Assembly: GCA_028825335.1 (NCBI GenBank)
Contig: JAPKAI010000001.1
Span: forward strand, 26,541 to 90,540
Origin: Gammaproteobacteria bacterium
GTDB taxonomy: Bacteria; Pseudomonadota; Gammaproteobacteria; Pseudomonadales; Pseudohongiellaceae
Length of the DNA: 64,000 nt
Direction: 5' to 3'
Below, piece by piece: positions 9,253 through 18,597 of the stretch. A program made the position numbers and the translations under genes. Position 1 is the first letter of the stretch. The number at the start of each line of letters is the position of its first letter. The notes under the pieces were generated by a model. The model saw only the letters and a program-made list of their open reading frames with translations, had not been told where the DNA came from and made no database searches.

Positions 9253-10823
9253 GCTGCTTCTGATCTCACTCGTTGATCTAAATCTGCCAATGCATAATGC
9301 GCAGATTGAATAGCACTTTCCATCCAAGCAGAGTGCTGTGTGCTCTGGTCACCAATTAAATAATGACGACCATTAACGGGTTGTCTCAGAGTTTCATACA
9401 TTTGCTCTTCTTTTTCGGACCAACCACCCCTATTCCTAGCCCACCTGGGTGCACAGCCGAGCATATTATTCATTCGATGCCATGCAATGGTAATGGGTTT
9501 TTCAGCCATTTGACGATAGTTAGCATGAACTTTCTCACCATGTTTAAGCAAGTCTTCGATCCGATCTTCTTGAGACATTTCAGTATAATTGGCGCCACCA
9601 AAATTGTAGGCAGCGAGCACTACACCTTTCTTTCCATGAATATTATGCGGTGGATACCAAATTTGCTGGGTAGGAGCATTAACCCAAGTAATGCCACCGT
9701 AAATATTCTCTTTTTCCCAGAAACGTTCCTTGGCCTGAAAAGCGGCTTTGTAAGCTTTGCCGCGACGTATATAATTTAAAGCCTCAGAGTACTCATCAGG
9801 AAAGTTGTTAGGTATGCCGCTCATCAGATGGCTTGGGATACAGTTGAAACAATAATCAGCCTTTAGTACTTCAGTAACGCCGTTGTGCTCATAGGCAACT
9901 TCAACGCCATCCTCTCTTATCATGACTTCTGTAACCGGGCAGCGAAATTTAATTCGATCTCCAAGTCGATTAGCAAATGCATAAACAATGCGATCCATTC
10001 CGCCAACTGGCTGCATCAGTAATGGGCCACTGCCTGCTCCTTCATTAGTAGTGACCATCACGTTGCGCGCTAATTGTGTCTTTAATAGGTCGCGTAATGC
10101 TATTACATCTTTTTTAGTGCCATGATCAAGAAATCCGCCTGAACCATAACCAGCCCTAATCGAGCCTTTGTATAACATGTCCTCATTGAGGTCGCCAAAA
10201 CTACGCAGCATCCCTAGCAATGTCTCTGATTCTGATTTAGTAAGAGAGGAATCTAGCTGTGAATCTCCAAAGGATTTAGTGAGCATTTCTGAAATGAATC
10301 CCTGCATACTTGATGAATAGTCAGTATTACGAACTGGCTTGCCACCATTTAGCGCATCATCTTGGATCCAGGCTGTCTTGCTTTCGTTTACAAATACTTG
10401 CAGTTCAACTTCCAGCTCTTTGCAGTATTTCAGCACACTACTGTGAATGCTTGGGATGCGCGCAGCACCGGCATTAAAGTACAAGTGAGGATCGTTATCC
10501 CACTCACAGCGCTGATAATTTCCGATTTCGTCGATGACTGTGCCAGAGCGCACCGTGAACATTCGTCCACCTGGGCGGTGAGAGGCTTCAAGTAGGGTGC
10601 AGTCGTATCCGGCTTTAGTTAGTTCCCACGCGGTTGTCAGTGCAGATATACCGGTGCCAAGTATGGCTACTTTTTTGCCAGCACTGGGCTGCAGCGATAT
10701 CTCTGCAGCTCTGCTACTGCTGGGCATAAATCCGAGCGCTGTTCCGGCCTGGATTACAGCAGATGTGCCTCCATAGGCGCCCAGTAAGTTAAGGAATTCT
10801 CGCCTGGATACTGCGTTAGTCAT
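9249..10823 (-). CDS. Tat-exported FAD-dependent amine oxidase family protein
   Basis: 524 aa; twin-arginine SRREFLNLLG; FAD Rossmann KKVAILGTGISALTTAWELTKAGYDCTLLEASHRPGGRM; C-terminal GRHYLIGDQSTQHSAWMESAIQSA. Confidence 0.9.
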   Translation of the reverse strand: MTNAVSRREFLNLLGAYGGTSAVIQAGTALGFMPSSSRAAEISLQPSAGKKVAILGTGISALTTAWELTKAGYDCTLLEASHRPGGRMFTVRSGTVIDEIGNYQRCEWDNDPHLYFNAGAARIPSIHSSVLKYCKELEVELQVFVNESKTAWIQDDALNGGKPVRNTDYSSSMQGFISEMLTKSFGDSQLDSSLTKSESETLLGMLRSFGDLNEDMLYKGSIRAGYGSGGFLDHGTKKDVIALRDLLKTQLARNVMVTTNEGAGSGPLLMQPVGGMDRIVYAFANRLGDRIKFRCPVTEVMIREDGVEVAYEHNGVTEVLKADYCFNCIPSHLMSGIPNNFPDEYSEALNYIRRGKAYKAAFQAKERFWEKENIYGGITWVNAPTQQIWYPPHNIHGKKGVVLAAYNFGGANYTEMSQEDRIEDLLKHGEKVHANYRQMAEKPITIAWHRMNNMLGCAPRWARNRGGWSEKEEQMYETLRQPVNGRHYLIGDQSTQHSAWMESAIQSAHYALADLDQRVRSEAA

Positions 10824-11315
10824 TGCACTGCACCTAATTTTTGAGTGAGGCCCTAATTCTACAGCTAGGAGGGTTATAGATAAAACTGAAAATATTTAAA
10901 CTTTTATCAATGAATATTGCTGGATTAAAGTGACGGGTAGTTTTGTTAGAGGGTATTTTGTCTAAGAGTATCTTAATAGGAACCATTTCTTTTTACATCG
11001 CGTGAAAACTAGTGCGGCTGAAGATGTTAGTAATCTAATAAGCTAAGATAATGTTTGCTTATACCTCCAGGATGATCAAATTTTCTAAGCTGTCATTAAT
11101 CATATATCCGTCAGGCTATTCATAGAAGGGAATAAAGAGATAAGAGCACTCCAAGTAAATTTGCATATCTTATAACTATGAATAATATTCAATCTCTGTT
11201 TATAAATCAAATATTAACTTTTGCTACCTATTTTGGAAAACGTTAGAGCCATAATATCTGACAAAGAAAGCATAGGCCCTAAACCGAGTGGTTTTCCTCC
11301 TTTCTATACTCTTGT

Positions 11316-12650
11316 CTATTGAAATTCATAGATAGCGCCTAGGCAGAGTAGTTGGCTGAGTTCATCTAAAGCAGTTCGGGACTCTAGTAGCAAGTTAGGG
11401 TCAAGAAGATCTTTTATATGTAATGATTCTCTATAGTGCCTTTCTATCCAATGTTTCAAATCTTTATATAAGGCCTCATCTAAGAACACTTGCGCCTTGG
11501 TTTCTTCTATTTGTTTTTGAGTCATCACAACCCGAAAGCGTAAACACGCGGGACCGCCACCATTATTCATGCTTTCTCGAAGATCCAAATACTGCACAGC
11601 ATTAATAGGAGAGTGATCACTTTCCAATTCATCGAGATAGCATTTGACCGCGCGGTTTTCTGCACACTCTATTGGCACAATCAGATTGTAATTGGCCTGA
11701 TCAGGCAATAATAATAGCTGTGAATTAAATAAATAAGACGCTACCGCATCTTTTAAGGAAACTTTGTCAACTGACACTTCGATATAGATGATTTTATCGT
11801 CACCAAAGGAGGAGTCTAATTCTCTGCGTAGTAGAAGAGGGTCAGCGAAGGCAAGCTGATGGCAGAACAACAGATTTTTATTTGCGACTGCAATGACGTC
11901 ATTGTGAAAAACTCCAGCATCGATAGCCCTAGGATGTTGTTGAGCGAATACAGTTTTCCCGGCGCGTAAACCGTGACTGCGAGCTATGGCCTCTGAAGCT
12001 TGCCGTGTTTGTCTTGCTGGAAATATTTTAGGTCCAGACGCGATGTCAGTTTGACAAACTCCGTAAACGAATAATTCTACACCCTGATCGCCATAAGAGC
12101 TGCACAGGCGGCTGTGGTTGGCGGCGCCTTCATCAGAATAAGTTTGTCCAGAAGGCAACGCTGGATGGTGATGGTATTCATCGCCGCGAAAAATGGATTT
12201 CAATATTGTTGATGTGGTGTCGGTTTCGATTGAGCGGTGAAACATGGAATTCAAATTTGCTGGAGTAAAGTGTGTTCTACCATCCTCTGTGTCGGCAAAC
12301 GGTGAGACTGTCGCTGAATTAGCTGCCCACATCGAAGAAGAAGAACAGACAGACGCTAGGATTTTTGGGGCTTTTTTTGCTGCATGTGCGATTATATCAA
12401 TGTCAGTTTTGCCAGTAAATCCAAGCTTGCGCAGGCTTGGTACATGAGGCCTGTCATGGGGCGGCAGCACTGCCTGCTTCATACCTTGTCGGGACAAGCT
12501 GATCATCTTTTCTAAGCCTTGAAGAGCGGCTTGTTTAGGCGATGATGTCTGGCCACCATGACTCGACGAGGCACGGTTACCAAAAGATAGGCCAGCATGG
12601 TTATGGCTAGGGCCAACTAGGCCATCAAAATTCACTTCAAATGTTTTCAT
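11316..12650 (-). CDS. astB: N-succinylarginine dihydrolase
   Basis: 444 aa; EVNFDGLVGPSHNHAGLSFGNRAS N-terminus and SMNNGGGPACLRFRV near the C-terminus. Confidence 0.96.
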   Translation of the reverse strand: MKTFEVNFDGLVGPSHNHAGLSFGNRASSSHGGQTSSPKQAALQGLEKMISLSRQGMKQAVLPPHDRPHVPSLRKLGFTGKTDIDIIAHAAKKAPKILASVCSSSSMWAANSATVSPFADTEDGRTHFTPANLNSMFHRSIETDTTSTILKSIFRGDEYHHHPALPSGQTYSDEGAANHSRLCSSYGDQGVELFVYGVCQTDIASGPKIFPARQTRQASEAIARSHGLRAGKTVFAQQHPRAIDAGVFHNDVIAVANKNLLFCHQLAFADPLLLRRELDSSFGDDKIIYIEVSVDKVSLKDAVASYLFNSQLLLLPDQANYNLIVPIECAENRAVKCYLDELESDHSPINAVQYLDLRESMNNGGGPACLRFRVVMTQKQIEETKAQVFLDEALYKDLKHWIERHYRESLHIKDLLDPNLLLESRTALDELSQLLCLGAIYEFQ

Positions 12651-12694
12651 TTTGGGAATCCAGTTAGGGGGTCGGCCTAAACATTAAGCCAATA

Positions 12695-14173
12695 CTAGAT
12701 ATTAAGACCCGGTGACTGTTGTGCAGGAAGCTCAACTTCGCTGCTGGCCATACTAGCGATAGGATAGGCACTGTAGTCGGCGGCGTAAAATGCTCCTGGT
12801 CGAAAATTACCGCTGGCCCCCACACCACCAAATGGAGCGGCACCACTCGCGCCAGTGATAGGCCTATTCCAATTCACGATACCGGCCCGAATTCTCTTAT
12901 AAAAGTTATCCCAATCGTTCTTATCATCACTTAGCAAACCTGCGGAGAGGCCGTAACGGGTATTGTTGGCAACCTCGATTGCTTCATCTAGGTTGTTGAC
13001 CCAAATCACTTGTAGCAGCGGCCCAAAACATTCTTCGTCGTCAATTTTATCAACATCAGTTACATCGATAATGCCTGGCTGAATAAATGGTTTGGTTGGG
13101 TCCAGTCGCTGCGGAGCCAAGACCTCACTCCCGCCTAGGCTCATCGCTCTTGCGGCCACTTGCATGACATTTTCTGCTGCTGCATTGCTGACTACTGGCC
13201 CAATAAAGCAATCGTCGGAAACTCCTACCTTGATATTTTTAGTGGCGTCTTTTAACAAGGTCAATATTTCCTCATTTTGGACACTTCTGAGGAGAATCAA
13301 CCGGCGCGCACAAGTGCAGCGTTGGCCAGCAGAGATAAAGGCCGATTGGATAATATTATAGACGGCTGCTTTAGTATTTTTAACTTTCGTAACAACTAAA
13401 GGGTTGTTACCACCCATTTCCAAGGCAATCATTTTCTCAGTTTTTCCACCAAACTGCTTGTGAATCGCGGTTCCTGTTTTCGAGCTGCCAGTAAACAATA
13501 CGCCATCGATACCCTCATTAGCGGTGAGTAATTTGCCAGTATTGCGCCCCCCTTGAAGCAAATTTAACACGCCAGCAGGAAGGCCAGCTTCGACCCAACA
13601 CTTAATCATCAGCTCACCTACAAGTGGCGTTAGTTCAGAAGGTTTGAAAACAAGGGTGTTCCCAGCCAGTAACGCCGGAATAATATGACCGTTGGGTAGG
13701 TGTGCCGGGAAATTGTAAGGACCGAGTACTGCGAATACGCCAATCGCCCGATGGTTTAGAGAAATGCGTGTACCTGCATTGTCAGATAATTCACTGCCAG
13801 TGCGTTGCTGATAGGCTTTTTCTGAAATAGCAGCCTTACCAATCATAGCAGTTACCTCAGTTTTACTTTCCCAGTGGGGCTTACCTGTTTCTAGATGAAT
13901 AGCTTCCCCTAGCTTTTCTTGCTGTTCTTTTACAGTTTTTATAAAGGTAGCTATGTATTCGCTGCGTTGTTGATAGCCTAGAGAGCTCCAACTTGGAAAT
14001 GCAGCCGCGGCTGCAGTTACCGCTTGATCGACCTCTATTTGCTCTGCGCTATTGCCCCGCCACAACGGTACACCGGTCGCTGGATTTTCAGAAAAAAAAT
14101 AGTCGCCCTTCGAAGTTAGCCATTGGCCGTCAATATAGTGTCCTTGCTCTAGCTTTGGTGCGATATTGTTCAT
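12695..14173 (-). CDS. astD: Succinylglutamate-semialdehyde dehydrogenase
   Basis: 492 aa aldehyde dehydrogenase; LEMGGNNPLVV and SAGQRCTCARRL active-site motifs; ast operon context. Confidence 0.95.
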   Translation of the reverse strand: MNNIAPKLEQGHYIDGQWLTSKGDYFFSENPATGVPLWRGNSAEQIEVDQAVTAAAAAFPSWSSLGYQQRSEYIATFIKTVKEQQEKLGEAIHLETGKPHWESKTEVTAMIGKAAISEKAYQQRTGSELSDNAGTRISLNHRAIGVFAVLGPYNFPAHLPNGHIIPALLAGNTLVFKPSELTPLVGELMIKCWVEAGLPAGVLNLLQGGRNTGKLLTANEGIDGVLFTGSSKTGTAIHKQFGGKTEKMIALEMGGNNPLVVTKVKNTKAAVYNIIQSAFISAGQRCTCARRLILLRSVQNEEILTLLKDATKNIKVGVSDDCFIGPVVSNAAAENVMQVAARAMSLGGSEVLAPQRLDPTKPFIQPGIIDVTDVDKIDDEECFGPLLQVIWVNNLDEAIEVANNTRYGLSAGLLSDDKNDWDNFYKRIRAGIVNWNRPITGASGAAPFGGVGASGNFRPGAFYAADYSAYPIASMASSEVELPAQQSPGLNI

Positions 14174-14263
14174 TTATCTACTCAATTGGTCTCAGGCTGT
14201 TACTTGGAATTGTTTAGTGCGTGCAGATCTAGCGTTTGACAGGGCCGGGTACTTAATGGCTTT

Positions 14264-15295
14264 TTAGTGGCGCATCTGTAGCATTTGTACTTCTGAACCT
14301 ATATCTACATTTAGCATTTTCGCGTCATGAGCAGTAATAGTTATTTCTTCTGCTATAGAATTTTTAATGCATGATGTGATAAGCCGGTACTCCGAAAGAT
14401 TGCGGTTGCTAACTATGCATAAGGGTGATTCATTACTGTCGCTGACGGAGCTTTTGATCGATTTAATACGAGCTGTGGTCATGTTCTGTATAGAGTGAAT
14501 TTTACTGCGATCACATTCAATAATTGGGCCAGCATCGAATATGTCAACGGCACCCTTATAGTTAAAGCCTTCTTTTTCTAACAAGCGTTGCGCAGGAGCC
14601 GCATCTCGATGTGCGCGCCCGATAACTTCGATTGCCTCTTGGGGAAGAAGCTCTAAATACACAGGAAAACGAGGCATTAAATCTGATATAAATTGTGAGC
14701 CATTTACAGAGCTAATAAAATCAGCTTTGTGAAATGGTAATTTGAAAAATTTTTGTCCTAGATGATCCCAGAAAGGTGAGTCTTCGTTCTCGTCCAGCCA
14801 GCCCCTAATTTCTGCGAAAACGACATCATCGAAGCGTTCTGGGAAATCATTCATAAATGCAAAGCGGCAACGAGACAGGAATTGTCCTGCTCCATTACGG
14901 CGATATTTGGGCATCAAGAAGAGGGAGTTTAATTCTGTAGCCCCAGTATAATCATTAACAAGGTTTAACAAATTACTGCTGCGCTTAATGTTTATATCAG
15001 GAGATGTTTTGACTTCTTTCGATATTTTATAGTTATAGAATGGTCGTGTATTGCCCACTCCCGAAATCATTCCTGCTGTACCAACTATTGTATTATTGGA
15101 GGGGTCCTCTAGGACTAGCAAGTAGACGGATTCTTGCTCTTCTTGAGGTTGCCTCGCGATGCTATCGCTAACCAGTTGTAATTTTTTTTCCCAAGTCTCC
15201 GTATCGCAAGGCATTGATGTCATGCCAGGTGGGGCAATTGCAGATAGCTTTAACAGGGCTTCCAGATCATCAGGCTTTGCAGTTCGGATAATCAT
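14264..15295 (-). CDS. astA: Arginine N-succinyltransferase
   Basis: 343 aa; MIIRTAKPDDLEALLKLS, LNSLFLMPKYRRNGAGQFLSRCRFAFM, EIRGW..D...PFWDHLGQKFF motifs. Confidence 0.95.
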   Translation of the reverse strand: MIIRTAKPDDLEALLKLSAIAPPGMTSMPCDTETWEKKLQLVSDSIARQPQEEQESVYLLVLEDPSNNTIVGTAGMISGVGNTRPFYNYKISKEVKTSPDINIKRSSNLLNLVNDYTGATELNSLFLMPKYRRNGAGQFLSRCRFAFMNDFPERFDDVVFAEIRGWLDENEDSPFWDHLGQKFFKLPFHKADFISSVNGSQFISDLMPRFPVYLELLPQEAIEVIGRAHRDAAPAQRLLEKEGFNYKGAVDIFDAGPIIECDRSKIHSIQNMTTARIKSIKSSVSDSNESPLCIVSNRNLSEYRLITSCIKNSIAEEITITAHDAKMLNVDIGSEVQMLQMRH

Positions 15296-16527
15296 GAGGC
15301 TTTTCGCAGGCTACGCAGTCCGATTATCTGATCACCATGGCTGGCTATTTTACTGAGTAGCTTGTAGCTCAGCTTGGATCGCTCCGTGAGACTGTTGATT
15401 AACATGTATTCTTGATCAGTGTGAATATTAGCCCCACAAACTCCTAAGGTGTCTACGTTGGGCAGTCCAGCAGCTGCTAGGTTGTTGCCATCGCAGCAGC
15501 CACCAGTGTCACGAAAACGTATTTCAGTATTCAATGAGCCGCCACACTCTCGAGTCCAGTCCATTAGTAACTGTGTGCCTGGGGAAATAGTTTTTGGCGG
15601 GCGTGTAAAACCACCGCTTAAGCAAAATCGAAAGTCATCTCTGGTATTCAGGACTTCAACAATAACGCCGAGCTTATGTCCTATGCCCAGTAACTGTTCA
15701 GGTCGTGGACATCGGACATTAAATTGACAGACCGCCAGATCAGGCACTACGTTTAACGCGGTTCCACCGGTAATGCGAGCAACATTAATGGTGATATCTT
15801 GCTCTAGATTACTTAATGCGGATACTTGGTTGATAAACTCACTTAGCGCGACAATTGCATTTCGGCCCTTGCTGAATTCTCTTCCAGCATGGGCCGATTT
15901 TCCATGAGCTACTAAGGTGAAGTTGCCCGAGCCTTTGCGCGCTCCAGCTAACGTGCCATCCGCCAGGGCGGGTTCGTAGATCATGCCAACATGGGCCTGC
16001 TTTGCTGCGGTTTCAAGCACACCTGAGGATCCTAGGGAGCCCGTTTCTTCATCAGAACTCAGTATAACCTTCCAGCCAATGGCATCACAGCCAGGGCTGG
16101 ATTCGAAAGCTTCTAGTGCCGTTAACATGACTAAAATTCCGCCCTTCATATCTGCCACTCCAGGGCCTTTCAATATGCGGTCGTCAATTTTCTCAGGGCT
16201 TTGAAAACTGTGTTTCTCAGGGAAAACAGTGTCCATATGCCCGCATAGTAAAACTTGTAATGGTGCTGTTCTGCGTTTGCTAAAACTAATAATCTTGCCA
16301 TAGTGTTGTTCGGCGGTGATACCCAGGTGGTCGGTTCGTTCAACGCTTACGGAATCATCAATTTTAATTTCATCTGCTAGAGGAGAAAATAATGAATGCA
16401 ACGCATTCTGGGTATCATGCAATCCAGATAAATTTCCCGTCCCAGAATTTATGGCAGACAATTGCATCAATGTGTCGAGTAAGAATTCGCTACGAGAATC
16501 AATCCATTTTAGGCGGTCAGCACTCAT
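15292..16527 (-). CDS. M20-family metallohydrolase (carboxypeptidase G2-like) embedded in the ast operon
   Basis: 411 aa; GHMDTVFP, GPGVADMKGG, SSDEETGS and YEPA metal/catalytic motifs; start codon overlaps the next gene (15292-15295). Confidence 0.9.
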   Translation of the reverse strand: MSADRLKWIDSRSEFLLDTLMQLSAINSGTGNLSGLHDTQNALHSLFSPLADEIKIDDSVSVERTDHLGITAEQHYGKIISFSKRRTAPLQVLLCGHMDTVFPEKHSFQSPEKIDDRILKGPGVADMKGGILVMLTALEAFESSPGCDAIGWKVILSSDEETGSLGSSGVLETAAKQAHVGMIYEPALADGTLAGARKGSGNFTLVAHGKSAHAGREFSKGRNAIVALSEFINQVSALSNLEQDITINVARITGGTALNVVPDLAVCQFNVRCPRPEQLLGIGHKLGVIVEVLNTRDDFRFCLSGGFTRPPKTISPGTQLLMDWTRECGGSLNTEIRFRDTGGCCDGNNLAAAGLPNVDTLGVCGANIHTDQEYMLINSLTERSKLSYKLLSKIASHGDQIIGLRSLRKAS

Positions 16528-16530
16528 ATT

Positions 16531-17760
16531 TTAATTGGCCTCACTATTTTTTAGAACAGTTCTAATAATATCCAAAGCTCGTTCCAGTTCTATCTGACTA
16601 ACATTCAAAGGAGGTAATAGGCGAATCATATTGTCACCAGATTTACCAACTAGTAGGCCATGCTCTCTTAACTTCAGCAACAATTTTGTATTCTCTCCGA
16701 CGCACTTCAGCCCCAGCATAAGGCCAAGCCCATGAACGGAGGAAATAGATTGAGGATATTTTTTGGTGAGTGCTTCTAATTCAGTGACGAGAAATTTAGC
16801 CTTATTATTAACGTCTTTGAGTAAGCTTGGCTCCAGAACAAGATCAAGCACAGCATCAGCTACAGCCATAGCTAGCTGATTGCCTCCAAAGGTGCTCCCA
16901 TGACTACCTAATTGCATAGTGGAAGAAACCGCTTCGCTTGCGAGGCAAGCGCCAACAGGAAATCCACCACCAAGACCTTTAGCTATAGCCATAACATCGG
17001 GTTCTAACGAATAATTCTCGTGGGCAAATAACTTGCCACTTCGGCCTATTCCACATTGCACTTCGTCAAACATTAGCAGTAAACCGTGATCGTCACACAG
17101 CTCTCGCAATGCTTTCAAGAATTCTTTGGAGGCAGGCCGTATACCACCCTCACCTTGCACTGGCTCAATAATGATTCCAGCAGTATTTTCGTCGATGCAG
17201 CTTTTAACCGACTCAATGTCGTCCCATTGGGCTTGATCGAAACCATAATCGCCGTGCACAAAATTTTTCATATGTGCTGGATTTCCGGCAGCGGCTAATG
17301 ATGCCATGGTGCGGCCATGGAAGCTGGCTTCAAAACCGATTATGCGATACCGCTCCGGATGTTTATTGACAGCCTGGTAAGCCCGTATAGATTTTAATCC
17401 TGCCTCTACCGCTTCGGTGCCGGAATTGGCAAAATAGACTCCGTCTGCGAAACTCGACTCGACAAGTCGCTGAGCCAATCGTTCTGCGGCAGGAATTCTG
17501 AAGACATTAGATGTGTGCCAAAGTTTTGTAGCTTGTTCAGTTAGAGCATTTACCAGGTGGGGATGAGCATGACCAAAGCTCGTAACTGCAATGCCGGATA
17601 GAAAATCTAAATAAGACGTGCCGTCTTCGCTGAATAATTCACTCCCAATGCCGTGTGTGAAAACAAGCTCTGCGGGTGGTTTATAGTTGGGCCATAGAGC
17701 CGCTCTGGGATTGCTCCCTGCTTCTGTGCCTGGGGCTGTGTTTTTGGCCTGAGGGGTCAT
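16531..17760 (-). CDS. astC: Acetylornithine/succinylornithine aminotransferase
   Basis: 409 aa class-III PLP aminotransferase; VYFANSGTEAVEAGLKSIRAY, LLMFDEVQCGIGRSGKLFAHE, AIAKGLGGGFPVGA; ast context. Confidence 0.92.
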   Translation of the reverse strand: MTPQAKNTAPGTEAGSNPRAALWPNYKPPAELVFTHGIGSELFSEDGTSYLDFLSGIAVTSFGHAHPHLVNALTEQATKLWHTSNVFRIPAAERLAQRLVESSFADGVYFANSGTEAVEAGLKSIRAYQAVNKHPERYRIIGFEASFHGRTMASLAAAGNPAHMKNFVHGDYGFDQAQWDDIESVKSCIDENTAGIIIEPVQGEGGIRPASKEFLKALRELCDDHGLLLMFDEVQCGIGRSGKLFAHENYSLEPDVMAIAKGLGGGFPVGACLASEAVSSTMQLGSHGSTFGGNQLAMAVADAVLDLVLEPSLLKDVNNKAKFLVTELEALTKKYPQSISSVHGLGLMLGLKCVGENTKLLLKLREHGLLVGKSGDNMIRLLPPLNVSQIELERALDIIRTVLKNSEAN

Positions 17761-17959
17761 AGCTATCTCCGACGAATAATATTTAACCTTATGCTACCCT
17801 TTGTTCTTCCGAATGAGGCTTCTATCTTTTTAACTCTGATAAATATGATATTTTTAAAAGATGGTTTTCCGCAGATAATTCGGTATAGAATCGAGAGTCA
17901 GACGCATTAGAACGAAATTCATGCTCAATAGTACTGAAAAAATGAAGAAATAATTGCTT

Positions 17960-18445
17960 ATGGTCGAATCTCAGCTCGATAAGACAGACCTGAAAATCCT
18001 TCAAAATTTGCAGGATCAAGGTCGCATAACAAATCAGGATTTGGCGAATTTGATCCATCTGTCCCCCAGCTCCTGCCTGCAAAGGGTTCGGCGCCTGGAG
18101 AAAGTAGGTGTGATTACATCCTACTCAGCCAATCTGGAATTAGGCTCAATAGCCAGGCAAATTATGTGTATTGCTACGGTGTCCTTGAGAAACCACACCC
18201 AAAAAGAATTTGAACAATACGAAGAATTGATCGCGACAATTCCGGAAGTGGTGGAATGTTTTACTGTGAGTGGCGAGTCGGATTTTTTCGTACGTGTGAT
18301 TTGCCCTGACATGAAACGTTATCTGGAAATTAACGGCGAGCTGTTAAGCGCTAACTCCTCCCGGGTCAATATTAATACCTTTGTGGTAATGAAAGAAAAC
18401 AAGCGTTTTCATGGCGTGAATCTTAAGACCTTAGTCGAAGGCTAA
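17960..18445 (+). CDS. Lrp/AsnC-family transcriptional regulator
   Basis: LDKTDLKILQNLQDQGRITNQDLANLIHLSPSSCLQRVRRLEKVGVI HTH and AsnC ligand domain; divergent from astC (TTG at 17954 is an alternative start). Confidence 0.95.
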   Translation: MVESQLDKTDLKILQNLQDQGRITNQDLANLIHLSPSSCLQRVRRLEKVGVITSYSANLELGSIARQIMCIATVSLRNHTQKEFEQYEELIATIPEVVECFTVSGESDFFVRVICPDMKRYLEINGELLSANSSRVNINTFVVMKENKRFHGVNLKTLVEG

Positions 18446-18597
18446 GCAACCCTTCCACACCCCTGTTGCTGTATCGAAGAGGGAATGAAGTGAGTTTTCC
18501 TACTTTATCTCCAGAGTTAAGTGCTAGAACCATCCTTGAGCTGTTAGCTCGTTGAGCAACAATATAGAGTATCGTTACTCCAGAGCGCACCACAAAC

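Noticed and set aside
10824-11315. AT-rich 490-bp intergenic region between the amine oxidase and astB, considered as a possible ncRNA or island boundary
   Set aside because: No convincing hairpin, repeat or ORF could be read; probably promoter plus 3' region.
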